Shown: positions 24,701-39,700 of the stretch, in pieces
Layout: each line of letters starts with the position of its first letter
Numbering within the stretch: the first letter of the stretch is position 1
NCBI GenBank assembly: GCA_029465975.1
Contig: CM055728.1
Coordinates: 298,181-362,180, forward strand
Source of the DNA: Dallia pectoralis
Taxonomy: Eukaryota > Chordata > Actinopteri > Esociformes > Umbridae
Length of the DNA stretch: 64,000 nt
Direction of reading: 5' to 3'
Program-made: the position numbers and the translations under genes
The notes under the pieces: model-generated
Told to the model about the DNA's origin: nothing
Databases searched by the model: none
What the model saw: only the letters and a program-made list of their open reading frames with translations

Positions 24701-27700
24701 CATAGGCTAACTGAGGGGAAACGGGGCACTTGGCATATTCAACAACATGCCTACAAACGGTTTCATTATTTTGTACATTAAATATTTTGTTGTTTGCTCT
24801 TTGGGTTTTCAGGCTGGGTGTCTGTAAAAGCACATTGTGGCTGTCTGGCTGATGATGTAAGCTAAAGGGCTTTATAAAATTAATTTAATTGATTGTCTTG
24901 ATTTTGTGTCATTCATGGTTAGGGTTGGGTTAGGGTTGGGGTTGGGTTAGGGTCGGGGTTGGGTTACGGTTAGGGTTGGGATAGGGTGGTGCTCTAGACC
25001 TGAAAAGCAGTTTTCTTTTTTGATGTTGTCTCTTCCTCTGACTTTTCCTGAACCTCCTCCTCTTCTTCTTCACTGTCGCTCTCGAAAAGATGGTAGCCAC
25101 AGTTGTTTTCAACTGAGAGGAAATTAAATAAAAAAATGAAAAAGAAAGTATTTACTTTTACTTAAATTTGCATCCAAAAATCACTAATTACGATTACATG
25201 AAATGTTGTGATCAAATGAGACAAATTTTGTCTTAAAAACAATGTAAAGTGAGTATAAGAAGAAGCAGATGGAATGGTAGATGTTATAAAGTTTAAGAAA
25301 CAGTCACCTCCTGGCCGTGACACCCAAGGTTTCCACCATTTCCCCCGATCCTTCTCAGCTTCCTCACTCTCATCTATGAAGCAGTTAGAATGACTTACTA
25401 CCGCACCAACTAAAGCAATAGGAAATACATCATATCTAGGAGTTACTGTATTAATTTAAAGGGTAATGGTGGTGTAATGGTGGTGTAATGGTGGTGGTGT
25501 AATGGTTCAGGTGTAATGGTGGTGGTGTGGTGGTGGTGTAATGGTGGTGTAATGGTGGTGGTGTAATGGTGCAGGTGTAATGGTGGTGGTGTGGTGGTGG
25601 TGTAATGGTGGTGTAATGGTGGTGGTGTAATGGTGGTGTAATGGTGGTGTAATGGTGGTGGTGGTGTAATGGTGCAGGTGTAATGGTGGTGGTGTGGTGG
25701 TGGTGTAATGGTGGTGTAATGGTGGTGGTGTAATGGTGCAGGTGTAATGGTGGTGGTGTAATGGTGGTGTAATGGTGGTGGTGTAATGGTGGTGTAATGG
25801 TGGTGTAATGGTGGTGGTGGTGTAATGGTGCAGGTGTAATGGTGGTGGTGTGGTGGTGGTGTAATGGTGGTGTAATGGTGGTGGTGTAATGGTGGTGGTG
25901 TAATGGTGTAATGGTGGTGGTGTAATGGTGGTGGTGGTGTAATGGTGGTGGTGTAATGGTGGTGGTGTAATGGTGGTGGTGGTGTAATGGTGGTGGTGTA
26001 ATGGTGGTGGTGTAATGGTGGTGGTGTAATGGTGGTGGTGGTGTAATGGTGGTGGTGGTGGTGTAATGGTGGTGGTGGTGTAATGGTGGTGGTGTTATGG
26101 TGTGAGGGAAATTTTATTGGCACACTTTGGGCCTGTAGTACAGTATTGAACAGCTCATCTGAGTATTGTTGCTGGCCGTGTCCACATCTTCACACTTGGG
26201 GCTTTTGTAGTACAGTATTGAACAGCTCATCTGGGTATTGTTGCTGGCCGTGTCCACAGCCTCACACTTTGGGCCTGTAGTACAGTATTGAACAGCCCAT
26301 CTGAGTATTGTTGCTGGCCGTGTCCACAGCCTCACACTTTGGGCCTGTAGTACAGTATTGAACAGCCCATCTGAGTATTGTTGCTGGCCGTGTCCACAGC
26401 CTCACACTTTGGGCCTGTAGTACAGTATTGAACAGCCCATCTGAGTATTGTTGCTGGCCGTGTCCACAGCCTCACACTTTGGGCCTGTAGTACAGTATTG
26501 AACAGCTCATCTGAGTATTGTTGCTGGCCGTGTCCACAGCCTCACACTTTGGGCCTGTAGTACAGTATTGAACAGCCCATCTGAGTATTGTTGCTGGCCG
26601 TGTCCACAGCCTCACACTTTGGGCCTGTAGTACAGTATTGAACAGCTCATCTGAGTATTGTTGCTGGCCGTGTCCACAGCCTCACACTTTGGGCCTGTAG
26701 TACAGTATTGAACAGCTCATCTGAGTATTGTTGCTGGCCGTGTCCACAGCCTCACACTTTGGGCCTGTAGTACAGTATTGAACAGCTCATCTGAGTATTG
26801 TTGCTGGCCGTGTCCACAGCCTCACACTTTGGGCCTGTAGTACAGTATTGAACAGCTCATCTGAGTATTGTTGCTGGCCGTGTCCACAGCCTCACACTTT
26901 GGGCCTGTAGTACAGTATTGAACAGCTCATCTGAGTATTGTTGCTGGCCGTGTCCACAGCCTCACACTTTGGGCCTGTAGTACAGTATTGAACAGCTCAT
27001 CTGAGTATTGTTGCTGGCCGTGTCCACAGCCTCACACTTTGGGCCTGTAGTACAGTATTGAACAGCTCATCTGAGTATTGTTGCTGGCCGTGTCCACAGC
27101 CTCACACTTTGGGCCTGTAGTACAGTATTGAACAGCTCATCTGAGTATTGTTGCTGGCCGTGTCCACAGCCTCACACTTTGGGCCTGTAGTACAGTATTG
27201 AACAGCTCATCTGAGTATTGTTGCTGGCCGTGTCCACATCCTCACACTTTGGGCCTGTAGTACAGTATTGAACAGCCTATCTGAGTATTGTTGCTGGCCG
27301 TGTCCACAGCCTCACACTTTGGGCCTGTAGTACAGTATTGAACAGCTCATCTGAGTATTGTTGCTGGCCGTGTCCACAGCCTCAGGGCCTGTAGTACAGT
27401 ATTGAACTCATCTGAGTATTGTTGCTGGCCGTGTCCACAGCCTCACACTTTGGGCCTGTAGTACAGTATTGAACAGCCCATCTGAGTATTGTTGCTGGCC
27501 ATGTCCACAGCCTCACACTTTGGGCCTGTAGTACAGTATTGAACAGCTCCATCTGAGTATTGTCTGCTGGCCGTGTCCACAGCCTCACACTTTGGGCCTG
27601 TAGTACAGTATTGAACAGCCCATCTGAGTATTGTTGCTGGCCATGTCCACAGCCTCACACTTTGGGCCTGTAGTACAGTATTGAACAGCCCATCTGAGTA

Positions 27701-30700
27701 TTGTTGCTGGCCGTGTCCACAGCCTCACACTTTGGGCCTGTAGTACAGTATTGAACAGCCCATCTGAGTATTGTTGCTGGCCGTGTCCACAGCCTCACAC
27801 TTTGGGCCTGTAGTACAGTATTGAACAGCCCATCTGAGTATTGTTGCTGGCCGTGTCCACATCCTCACACTGTTCTCTGTACTTTGCACTTCTGGTTGGA
27901 TGCAAACTGTATTTCGTTCCTGTACTTGTATCTAATCAACTTCCAACTGAAATCTGCTTAATGTCACCAAGCTCACATCTCAAACTGGTCTCTTGAACAT
28001 GACATTGAGTTCACTGTGCTAAAAACATCTCCACGGTCCACAGTCACCAGACGAGAACCCAATTAAATGTGGTGGAACGGGAAATTTGAATCAAAGATCT
28101 CTGAGGGATATCTCCAGCACTTTGTAGAATCTATGGCACACAGATGTAAGGCAGTGCTGAAGGCAAACTAGGGTCCAATCTGGTACTAGCAGGGTGTACC
28201 TAATAAAGTGGCCGGTGAGTGTTTATAATGAAGGGTGTACCTAATAAAGTGGCCGGTGAGTGTTTCTAATATATACATTTTCCATCCAAATGTAAAACCT
28301 GTAAAAATGTCAACTTCAAAATTAAATATCATTTGTAATTCAGTAGACTTAAGTAACTGTGTTTGAATACATTGGCGAGGCACAAAACAGTATACGATGC
28401 ATACCTTTTGGCACAATATCAGTAGAGGGCGCTGTTGCGTCAGATGGGCCAGGCTTACTCCTCTGTTTAGATTTGATCTTCTCCATCCTATAGGAAGGTT
28501 TAAGCACACATTATTGAAACAATAACCAATACAATGAGAATATAATTAGAAAAAATCTATCAAGTTTGGTCCTACTGCTTCTTCAGCGTCTCTACAGACT
28601 TCTTCTCCATCTCTAGTCTGGCAGCAACCAGTTTCTTAACTTTGGCTTCAAAGAGTTCAGCACCCCTTAAAAAAGAAGAGATAAACAGCGTATTATTTTC
28701 TGCTGGTACCATTACATATTCTAACAAATAGAGGCCTTGAAATACATTACCAAAAGTACCACAGTATTAAAAAAAAACAGCAAAATGCTAGATTTTCATT
28801 TAAAGAACTCAGAACTAAAGGTAAGTGTCTTTGTTAAAGACAAACACCATTTTCATGGTTTTCTCTAGCAACCTTTTTGATTACTCATCAGGTTCTCTAA
28901 ACACTAGGCTTTAAGCCTCCTTTATCCCTGTGAGACTGTTGGTCAAGGAAGTGGCCAGTTAGTTAATGATCCTAACCTTGATGCCAGGATCTTTGAGGCC
29001 CTGAGGTCAGACACCACATGCAGGAAATAGTAGCTAAGGAAAACCCTCCTCTGAGCCAGGAGCACAGTGAAACAGATGGCATCCCACACGATGCCAGCCT
29101 CACCCTCTGGAAGCTCACACTCGTCATCAGGAGCGGCTGGAAACAAAAACACAGGTTAGGACTGGCAATTAGGTACCTTTAAAAACAACTATAAACCCTA
29201 ACCCTAAACCCTAACTGTCACCCAAACTGTAACCTAGAAAACCTAACCTCAACTTAACTTAACCTAACATCAACTTAACCTAACCTCAATTTAACCTAAC
29301 CTCAATTTAACCTAACCTCAACTTAACCTAACCTCAACTAACCTCAACTTAACCTAACCTCAACTTAACCTAACCTCAACTTAACCTAACCTCAACTTAA
29401 CCTAACCTCAACTTAACCTAACCTCAACTCGTAAACCTAAAACATAATGTTTAAGAATAATCCTAACAATAATTCTAAATCTATTTTTTTTACCATTATT
29501 CTAACTCAAAACATAACCCCATGTAAGAGAACCACACATACACACAACCACACATACACACAACCACACACATATACACAACCACACATACACACATATA
29601 CACAACCACAACCACACATAACACAACCACACACACAACCGCACACATATACACAACCACACATACACACAATCACACATAAACACATCCACACATACAC
29701 ACAATCACACATACACACAAATATACACACAACCACACATGCACACAACCACACCTACACAAAACCAGACATTCACAAAACCACACATCAGAATCAGAAA
29801 AGTGTTTAATCGCCATTGAATGTGTGAACATACAAGGAATTTACTGTGGCAGAAAGGTGCTTACATACAACATATGAATAAACAATATAAATTATACTAA
29901 AGGGCTGAGGGGGTAGAGGGATAGTAATGTACAAAAATGTAAAAACAAGACACCGAAAATAACATTGCAAATGAGCAAATATTGTAGTGCAAATCAGGCA
30001 ATGTGCAAAAGGAATGGTTCAGAGTTCAAGGCTTATGTGCAATGGGTCATAGTTTAACCACACATACCACACATACACACAACCCCACCTACACACAAGC
30101 TCACATATACACACTACCACACATACACACAACCCCACCTACACACAAGCTCACATATACACACTACCACACATACACACTACCACACATACACACAACT
30201 ACACCTACACACAAGCTCACATATACACACTACCACACATACACACAACTACACCTACACACAAGCTCACATATACACACTACCACACATACACACAACC
30301 CCACCTACACACAAGCTCACATATACACACTACCACACATACACACAACCCCACCTACACACAAGCTCACATATACACACTACCACACATACACACAACC
30401 CCACCTACACACAAGCTCACATATACACACTACCACACATACACACAACCCCACCTACACACAAGCTCACATATACACACTACCACACATACACACAACC
30501 CCACCTACACACAAGCTCACATATACACACTACCACACATACACACAACCCCACCTACACACAAGCTCACATATACACACTACCACACATACACACAACC
30601 CCACCTACACACAAGCTCACATATACACACTACCACACATACACACAACCCCACCTACACACAAGCTCACATATACACACTACCACACATACACACAACC

Positions 30701-33700
30701 CCACCTACACACAAGCTCACATATACACACTACCACACATACACACAACCCCACCTACACACAAGCTCACATATACACACTACCACACATACACACAACC
30801 CCACCTACACACAAGCTCACATATACACACTACCACACATACACACAACCCCACCTACACACAAGCTCACATATACACACTACCACACATACACACAACC
30901 CCACCTACACACAAGCTCACATATACACACTACCACACATACACACAACCCCACCTACACACAAGCTCACATATACACACTACCACACATACACACAACC
31001 CCACCTACACACAAGCTCACATATACACACTACCACACATACACACAACCCCACCTACACACAAGCTCACATATACACACTACCACACATACACACAACC
31101 CCCCCACCTACACACAAGCTCACATATACACACTACCACACATACACACAACCCCACCTACACACAAGCTCACATATACACACTACCACACATACACACA
31201 ACCCCACCTACACACAAGCTCACATATACACACTACCACACATACACACAACCCCACCTACACACAAGCTCACATATACACACTACACACACCCCACCTA
31301 TACACAAGCTCACACACAACCCCACCCCCACCTACACACAAGCTCACATATACACACTACCACACATACACACAACCCCACCTACACACAAGCTCACATA
31401 TACACACTACCACACATACACACATACACACAACCCCACCTACACACAAGCTCACATATACACACTACCACACATACACACAACCCCACCTACACACAAG
31501 CTCACATATACACACTACCACACATACACACAACTACACCTAGCTCACATATACACACTACACACATACACACAACCCCACCTACACACAAGCTCACATA
31601 TACACACTACCACACATACACACAACCCCACCTACACACAAGCTCACATATACACACTACCACACATACACACAACCCCACCTACACACAAGCTCACATA
31701 TACACACTACCACACACACACACAACCCCACCTACACACAAGCTCACATATACACACTACCACACATACACACAACCCCACCTACACACAAGCTCACATA
31801 TACACACTACCACACATACACACAACCCCACCTACACACAAGCTCACATATACACACTACCACACATACACACAACTACACCTAGTACATAGAGTACACA
31901 CATGCGCACACACATGCGCACACACACACGCGCGCGCGCACAGTCCTGTACTTGCACAAACACATACCCTAACACACAGTGCGTTAGTAGATATTATCAA
32001 TCTCACTTACGGACATCATAGCCTTTGACTGTACACACCATGCTGAAGGCTTGAATGAGCCAACAGCCATTTTTCAACAGGCTGTCCAAAAAAGCACATG
32101 AGCCAAGCTGTGGATACATACAGCAAGACAGAGCACAATGAAGAGAGAAGACATGACTGAGAGTGAAGCAGTTGGCATACATCAGAATCAGAGAAAAACA
32201 TTAGGTTAAACAAAGACAAGGTGTTAGCATTGTGTTATTAGCATACGATGAAATGGTACATGAATAATACATCCTGTTAAAAAACACATAGGCACAAACG
32301 TATCAGTTGAGTATCCTTCAATTATGATGATGACCAGCAACAGTTAGGAACAATTAGATAAATGAGTGGCCATTTCATGTCCTGAATCATCAGGGTGCAG
32401 AATGTGTTAACCAGTGTTTCCTCAGATGTGTTAACCAGTGTTTCCTCAGATGTGTTAACCAGTGTTTCCTCAGATGTGTTAACCAGTGTTTCCTCAGATG
32501 TGTTAACCAGTGTTTCCTCAGATGTGTTAACCAGTGTTTCCTCAGATGTGTTAACCAGTGTTTCCTCAGTCCCGATCCTGGTGAGCTAGTTGACATACTG
32601 ATAACAGGGCTAGTGATGAGCTAGTTGCCATACTGATAACAGGGCTAGTGGTGAGCTAGTTGACATACTGATAACAGGGCTAGTGGTGAGCTAGTTGACA
32701 TACTGATAACAGGGCTAGTGGTGAGCTAGTTGACATACTGATAACAGGGCTAGTGGTGAGCTAGTTGACATACTGATAACAGGGCTAGTGATGAGCTAGT
32801 TGCCATACTGATAACAGGGCTAGTGATGAGCTAGTTGACATACTGATAACAGGGCTAGTGATGAGCTAGTTGACATACTAATAACATGGCTAGTGATGAG
32901 CTAGTTGACATACTGATAACAGGGCTAGTGGTGAGCTAGTTAACATACTGATAACAGGGCTAGTGATGATGAGCTAGTTGACATACTGATAACAGGGCTA
33001 GTGGTGAGCTAGTTGCCATACTGATAACAGGGCTAGTGATGAGCTAGTTGACATAATGATAACAGGGCTAGTGGTGAGCTAGTTAACATACTGATAACAG
33101 GGCTATTGGTGAGCTAGTTGACATACTGATAACATGGCTAGTGATGAGCTAGTTGACATACTGATAACAGGGCTAGTGGTGAGCTAGTTATCATACTGAT
33201 AACAGGGCTAGTGGTGAGCTAGTTGACATACTGATAACAGGGCTAGTGATGAGCTAGTTGACATACTGATTACAAGGCTGTTGATGAGCAAGTTGACATA
33301 CTGATAACAGGGCTAGTGATGAGCTAGTTGACATACTGATAACAAGGCTGGTGATGAGCAAGTCAACATACTGATAGCAGGGCTAGTGATGAGCTAGTTG
33401 ACATACTGATAACAAGGCTGGTGATGAGTAAGTCAACATACTGATAGCAGGGCTAGTGATGATGAGCTAGTTGACATACTGATAACAGGGCTAGTGATGA
33501 GCTAGTTGACATACTGATAACAAGGCTAGTGATGAGCTAGTTGACATACTGATAACTGGGCTAGTGATGAGCTAGTTAACATACTGATAACAGGGCTGGT
33601 AATGAGCTAGTTAACATACTGATATCAGTGCTAGTGGTGAGCTAGTTGACATACTGATAACAGGGCTAGTGGTGAGCTAGTTGACATACTGATAACAGGG

Positions 33701-36700
33701 CTAGTGATGAGCTAGTTGACATACTGATTACAGGGCTAGTGGTGAGCTAGTTGACATACTGATAACAGGGCTAGTGGTGAGCTGATAACAGGGCTAGTGG
33801 TGAGCTAGTTGACATACTGATAACAGGGCTAGTGGTGAGCTAGTTGACATACTGATAACAGGGCTAGTGATGAGCTAGTTGACATACTGATAACAGGGCT
33901 AGTGGTGAGCTAGTTGACATACTGATAACAGGGCTAGTGGTGAGCTAGTTGACATACTGATAACAGGGCTAGTGATGAGCTAGTTGACATACTGATAACA
34001 GGGCTAGTGATGAGCTAGTTGACATACTGATAACAGGGCTAGTGATGAGCTAGTTGACATACTGATAACAGGGCTAGTGGTGAGCTAGTTGACATACTGA
34101 TAACAGGGCTAGTGATACTGATAACAGGGCTAGTGATGAGATAACAGGGCTAGTGGTGAGCTAGTTGACATACTGATAACAGGGCTAGTGGTGAGTGAGC
34201 TAGTGATGAGCATACTACTGATAACAGGGCTAGTGGTGAGCTAGTTGACATACTGATAACAGGGCTAGTGATGAGCTAGTTGACATACTGATAACAGGGC
34301 TAGTGGTGAGCTAGTTGACATACTGATAACAGGGATAGTGATGAGCAAGTTGACATACTGATAACAGGGCTAGTGGTGAGCTAGTTGACATACTGATAAC
34401 AGGGCTAGTGATGAGCTAGTTGACATACTGATAACAGGGCTAGTGGTGAGCTAGTTGACATACTGATAACAGGGATAGTGATGAGCAAGTTGACATACTG
34501 ATAACAGGGCTAGTGGTGAGCTAGTTGACATACTGATAACAGGGCTAGTGGTGAGCTAGTTGACATACTGATAACAGGGATAGTGATGAGCAAGTTGACA
34601 TACTGATAACAGGGCTAGTGGTGAGCTAGTTGACATACTGATAACAGGGATAGTGATGAGCAAGTTGACATACTGATAACAGGGCTAGTGGTGAGCTAGT
34701 TGACATACTGATAACAGGGCTAGTGATGAGCTAGTTGACATACTGATAACAGGGCTAGTGATGAGCTAGTTGACATACTGATAACAGGGCTAGTGATGAG
34801 CTAGTTGACATACTGATAACAGGGCTAGTGATGAGCTAGTTGACATACTGATAACAGGGATAGTGATGAGCAAGTTGACATACTGATAACAGGGCTAGTG
34901 ATGAGCTAGTTGACATACTGATAACAGGGCTAGTGATGAGCTAGTTGACATACTGATAACAGGGCTAGTGATGAGCTAGTTGACATACTGATAACAGGGC
35001 TAGTGGTGAGCTAGTTGACATACTGATAACAGGGCTAGTGATGAGCTAGTTGACATACTGATAACAGGGCTAGAGATGAGCTAGTAGACATACTGATAAC
35101 AGGGCTAGTGATGAGCTAGTTGACATACTGATAACAGGGATAGTGATGAGCAAGTTGACATACTGATAACAGGGCTAGTGATGAGCTAGTTGACATACTG
35201 ATAACAGGGCTAGTGATGAGCTAGTTGACATACTGATAACAGGGCTAGTGATGAGCTAGTTGACATACTGATAACAGGGCTAGTGATGAGCTAGTTGACA
35301 TACTGATAACAGGTTCTTCATGCCGATGACGAAGCAGGTGTATCCTATGAGCCAGTCCCACAGTCTGATGATGTGTCGCACTGGCTGCATAAGCAGACTT
35401 CCTCCAAACAGCATGAAGTAGAAGCAGGCCACCAGGTAGCCAAGGCAGAAGATGTTGATGCGGGTCGTCCCCGTTATAAAAATGAGGCAGAGCACCAGCC
35501 AGAAGAAGTAGCTGAACACAAACACCTTGACCATGTCCAAGTAAGACCTGTGGTAACAAACGAGACACATTTAATCTTTAAAAGTACTCCAGATACAATT
35601 TAACTCAGTTTCTGACAATTCATTCTAGTAAATATTCCCTGTGTTTGGTCACTTGATTTTAGGGAATTCGAAATGTCCGAATAACAGTACAGAGGATTAT
35701 TTATGTATGCTTTTGTTTCTATGATCACATGCCTTCATATAGTTTATCCTGGGCAAAGCATATCAGGTAGCCTTTTACAAGGTTTACACAATAAGTTGGG
35801 GAATTTTGTATCATTCCTCCTGACCAAGTTGGTGTAACTGAGTCAGGTTTGTATGCCTCCTTGCTTGCTAATGCTATTTCAGTTCTGCCCACCAGTGTTT
35901 TATTGAGGTCAGGGCTTTGTGATGGCCACTCCAAAACCTTGACTTTGTTCTCACTGTCTTGAGATGTTTCATCATTTTACTTCCTTTGTGGTATAAATCA
36001 GGATTGCTATGTCTGCCCAAGCAGTATATTCTGTGCTTCAACTTTGTTTATGTTGGGGTGCGGCTGTTAGGAATGTGGGGAGGGATCTAGCAGACAAAGG
36101 ACTGGCTGAACAGGGCATCGATTGGTCCTAGGCAGGGTCTTGGGGTACGTGTGGTCATTCCTGATTGGTTTGACCTTTCCTAATAAAGGCTGAGAATGCC
36201 AGGAGACGGCCCTTCTGCCTTTTGACCTGCTAGCGGTACAACTGTGAGAGGAGCAGAAGTTTACTGGTGGCTGTAAACTTCTTATCTGTTTTAAATAAAT
36301 ACCCTTAAAAGTTGGCTCGTTCGACTCTGTGGTCAATGAACCTGTTTTTCCTACGATACCTTATTTTGCACCAGTCCTTTCTGCAGCAAAGCACCCCCAC
36401 AACATGATGCTACCACTGCTGTGCTTCTCGTCCGTTTGCAAGCCCCTGCCAATTCCTCCAAACATAATTACGGTCATTAAGACCAAACAGTTTTATTTTT
36501 GTTTCAACATACCAAAGGATGAAACAAAAAAAGTAGGATTTTTGTCCACATGTGCAGTCGCAAAACTTATGTCAGTTTTGTTGCACCGACATCTTCCCTG
36601 CTGAGCAGCCTTGCAGGTTATGTTGATATAGTTCTTTCACTTTGGATATAAATATATACTTTTGTACTTGTTTCCTCCAGCAACTTCCCAAGGTCCTTTT

Positions 36701-39700
36701 GCAGTTGTTCTGGGATTGATTTGCACTTTTCGCACCAAAGTATGTTCATCTCTGGCAGACAGAATGCGTCTCCTTCCGGAGCGATATATCGGTGGTGTGG
36801 TCCTATAGCGTTCATTCGTGTGTACTATTTTTCATACAGATAAACGTGGTACCTTCAGGCATATGGAAAATGCTTCCAAGGTGAACCAGACGTGTCTACA
36901 TTTTGGATGTATCGGCTGATTTCGTTTGATTTTCCAATGCTTATGAAGAGGTACTGAGTATGAAGGTAGGCCTTGAATTACATCCACATATCAATTATCC
37001 TATCAGAAGCTTCTAAAGCCATTACACCATTTACAGAAATGTTCCATGCGGTTTAACACTCCTTTTAACTTGGTGCAGGTAAACCTCTGACCAACTGTAA
37101 TTTTGATTTTGGAAATTATAAGTGAAATTATTTGTTGATAGTAGTGCACAAAGTAGATGTCTGACTTGCCAAAACTATAGTTTGTTAACATTACATCAGT
37201 GGAGTGGTTGAACAATGATTTTTATTGATGTAGCCCACCTAAGTTGCACAGGGCTAAAATATTGCAATTATTATGTTCTTCCATCCCTCTAGATGGCGAT
37301 GTTTCATGTTGTTAGCGAAGTCACCCCATATTGCATAACCAAAGAATACCGCTGTCCTTGTCCTCTTTTCAAGGACATCGTTAGTTGAAGATGAAGTAAA
37401 TTAGATGTAGTAAAACAGACCAGGTTATACACGTTATACACAGTATAAAAAGTATTTAAGATTTAAGATTTAAAGTTTTATTGTTATCATTGTCATTTAA
37501 ATGTATATACTAGCCAGTAAACGTTCAGAGTAAGCCGAGGAATCAAATTGAAATGGACACAACTTTTCTTCAGATAAAGTTTTAAATCTCTGATGGGTAA
37601 AACTGAAGGAAAACTATTTGCTAGCATGCTATCTTAGGTTGATTAGGCTATAAAGGAAACAAAAGATAAACTATTCTAATAAACTATTCTAATAAAAATG
37701 TGAATTTTATATGTTATCTTGCTCTTTTATGTTATGCCCTTTGGAAATAAAAACTACTACTGTTGTAAAAATAGACACCCTGACTGTCCTCAGAAAATGC
37801 TAGGACCCAGTATCACAATTCCTGTGTTAATTAGAAAAAGAAGGATTGGATTGAAAGCCACTTATGAAGTAAACACGTCAAATCTGTTATCTGTAACATG
37901 TCAACCTGCTAATGTGAGGAACCCTACTATCTCTATCAAGATGGCTTTAATAAATATTAGATCTCTCGCCATCAAATCATTATTGGTAAATGACATTATA
38001 ATATCCTACAAGTTAGATTTTATGTTTCTCACGGAAACCTGGTTAAACGAGGTCAGTAGCGCTACTGTGCTTAACGAGACAGCACCCGATAGTTTTGGTT
38101 GTATGAATACATGTCGAAATGGTAAGAAAGGAGGTGGCGTTGCTGCGCTATTCAAAGATACATTCCAGTGCAAAGAAATTGCTCTTGGAAACTATACTAC
38201 CTTTGAATACCTTTGTTTTACATTGAAGGGTGCTCCCAAAATTTTGTTTTTAACCATTTACAGACCTCCGAGATACTCCGCAACATTCTTTGATGACTTT
38301 GCTGAACAACTCTCTGTTATATCTGTTGATTACAAATTCTTTATTGTAACAGGGGACTTTAACATCCACATAGATAATGATACTGACAATAATGACAAAT
38401 AACTTTTTGCTCTACTTGACACCTTTGACCTCACTCAACATGTGAAAGAGCGTACTCACACGCGAGGTCACACTCTAGATTTGGTTATTTCTAGAGGTCT
38501 CGCTCTTTCCTCTGTCATGGTTAAAAACTTGGCCCTGTCTGATCATTTCTGTGTATTTTTTGAAGCATTGATTACCCCAGATGTTCAAGTAAACTCAGTT
38601 TCTGTTAAAAAAGGTACATTAATGAGAGAACCAATGCTCAATTTATGGAGGCTATAGCTGCTTCACCAACAATAAGTGCAGAGTCAGTTGACAAACTCCT
38701 GGATAAGTTTAATGAAAAAATATTGAATGTCATGAATTGTGTCGCACTGGTAAGGGTAAAGAGAACTCAAAGAAAACAGAAACCTCCATGGAGAAGCACC
38801 ATAATGGTTAACACCCTTAAAAGAGAATGTAGGAAAGCTGAACGTAAGTGGAGAAAAACTAAGCTTCAAATCCACTATGACATCTATAAACAAAACCTTG
38901 GTAAATTCAGCTTTGAGTTTGCAGGGCTAGACAGCAACATTTATCAGGAATGATCAACAAGAATATCAACAATACCCGCACTCTGTTTGCCATGGTCGAC
39001 AAACTCACCAACCCCCCAAAGCAGATAGCACCTGAACTTTTGTCCAGTGCAAAATGTAATGAATTTGCTATTTTCTTCAGTGAAAAAATCCAAAGTATTA
39101 GGCAGACCATCAAAACTACACAGTCAAACAATGACCCTGTATTGCCACTACAACCACCAAAAAATAACTTGTCCGTTATGTCACAATTTGATAGCATTGA
39201 CCCAAAAACCCTAGAAGAAACAGTTGGACGTCTTAAAGCTTACACGTGTTGTCTTGACACACTACCAACAGACTTTTTAAAAACAATTTTTAACTCCATA
39301 ACAATTGATCTGCAGCAAATAGTTAATAGCTCTTTACAATTAGGGATTTTCCCAACGTCACTAAAAACAGCTGCCATTAAACCGCTATTAAAAAAGAGAA
39401 CACTGGATGCAACTATTTTGAACAACTATAGACCAGTCTCAAATCTACCTTCTATAGCCAAAATTATTGAGAAGGTGGTCTTCAATCAACTCAGCAAATT
39501 TGTGAACTCAAACGGTCTTTTAGACAAATTCCAATCAGGCTTCCGACCTCACCATAGTACTGAAACGGCTCTGATAAAAGTTTGAAATGATATACGACTG
39601 AACACTGACTCGGGTAAAATTATAGTTTTGGTTCTATTAGATCTCAGTGCTGCATTTGACACAGTAGATCATATAACATTTCTGGACAGGCTGGAAAATT

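Noticed and set aside
30003..31892. 629-codon open frame rich in Thr, His, Pro and Tyr
   Set aside because: It comes wholly from a 50-bp CA-rich repeat lacking stops in one frame; there is no homology, no splice context, and composition is dictated by the repeat.
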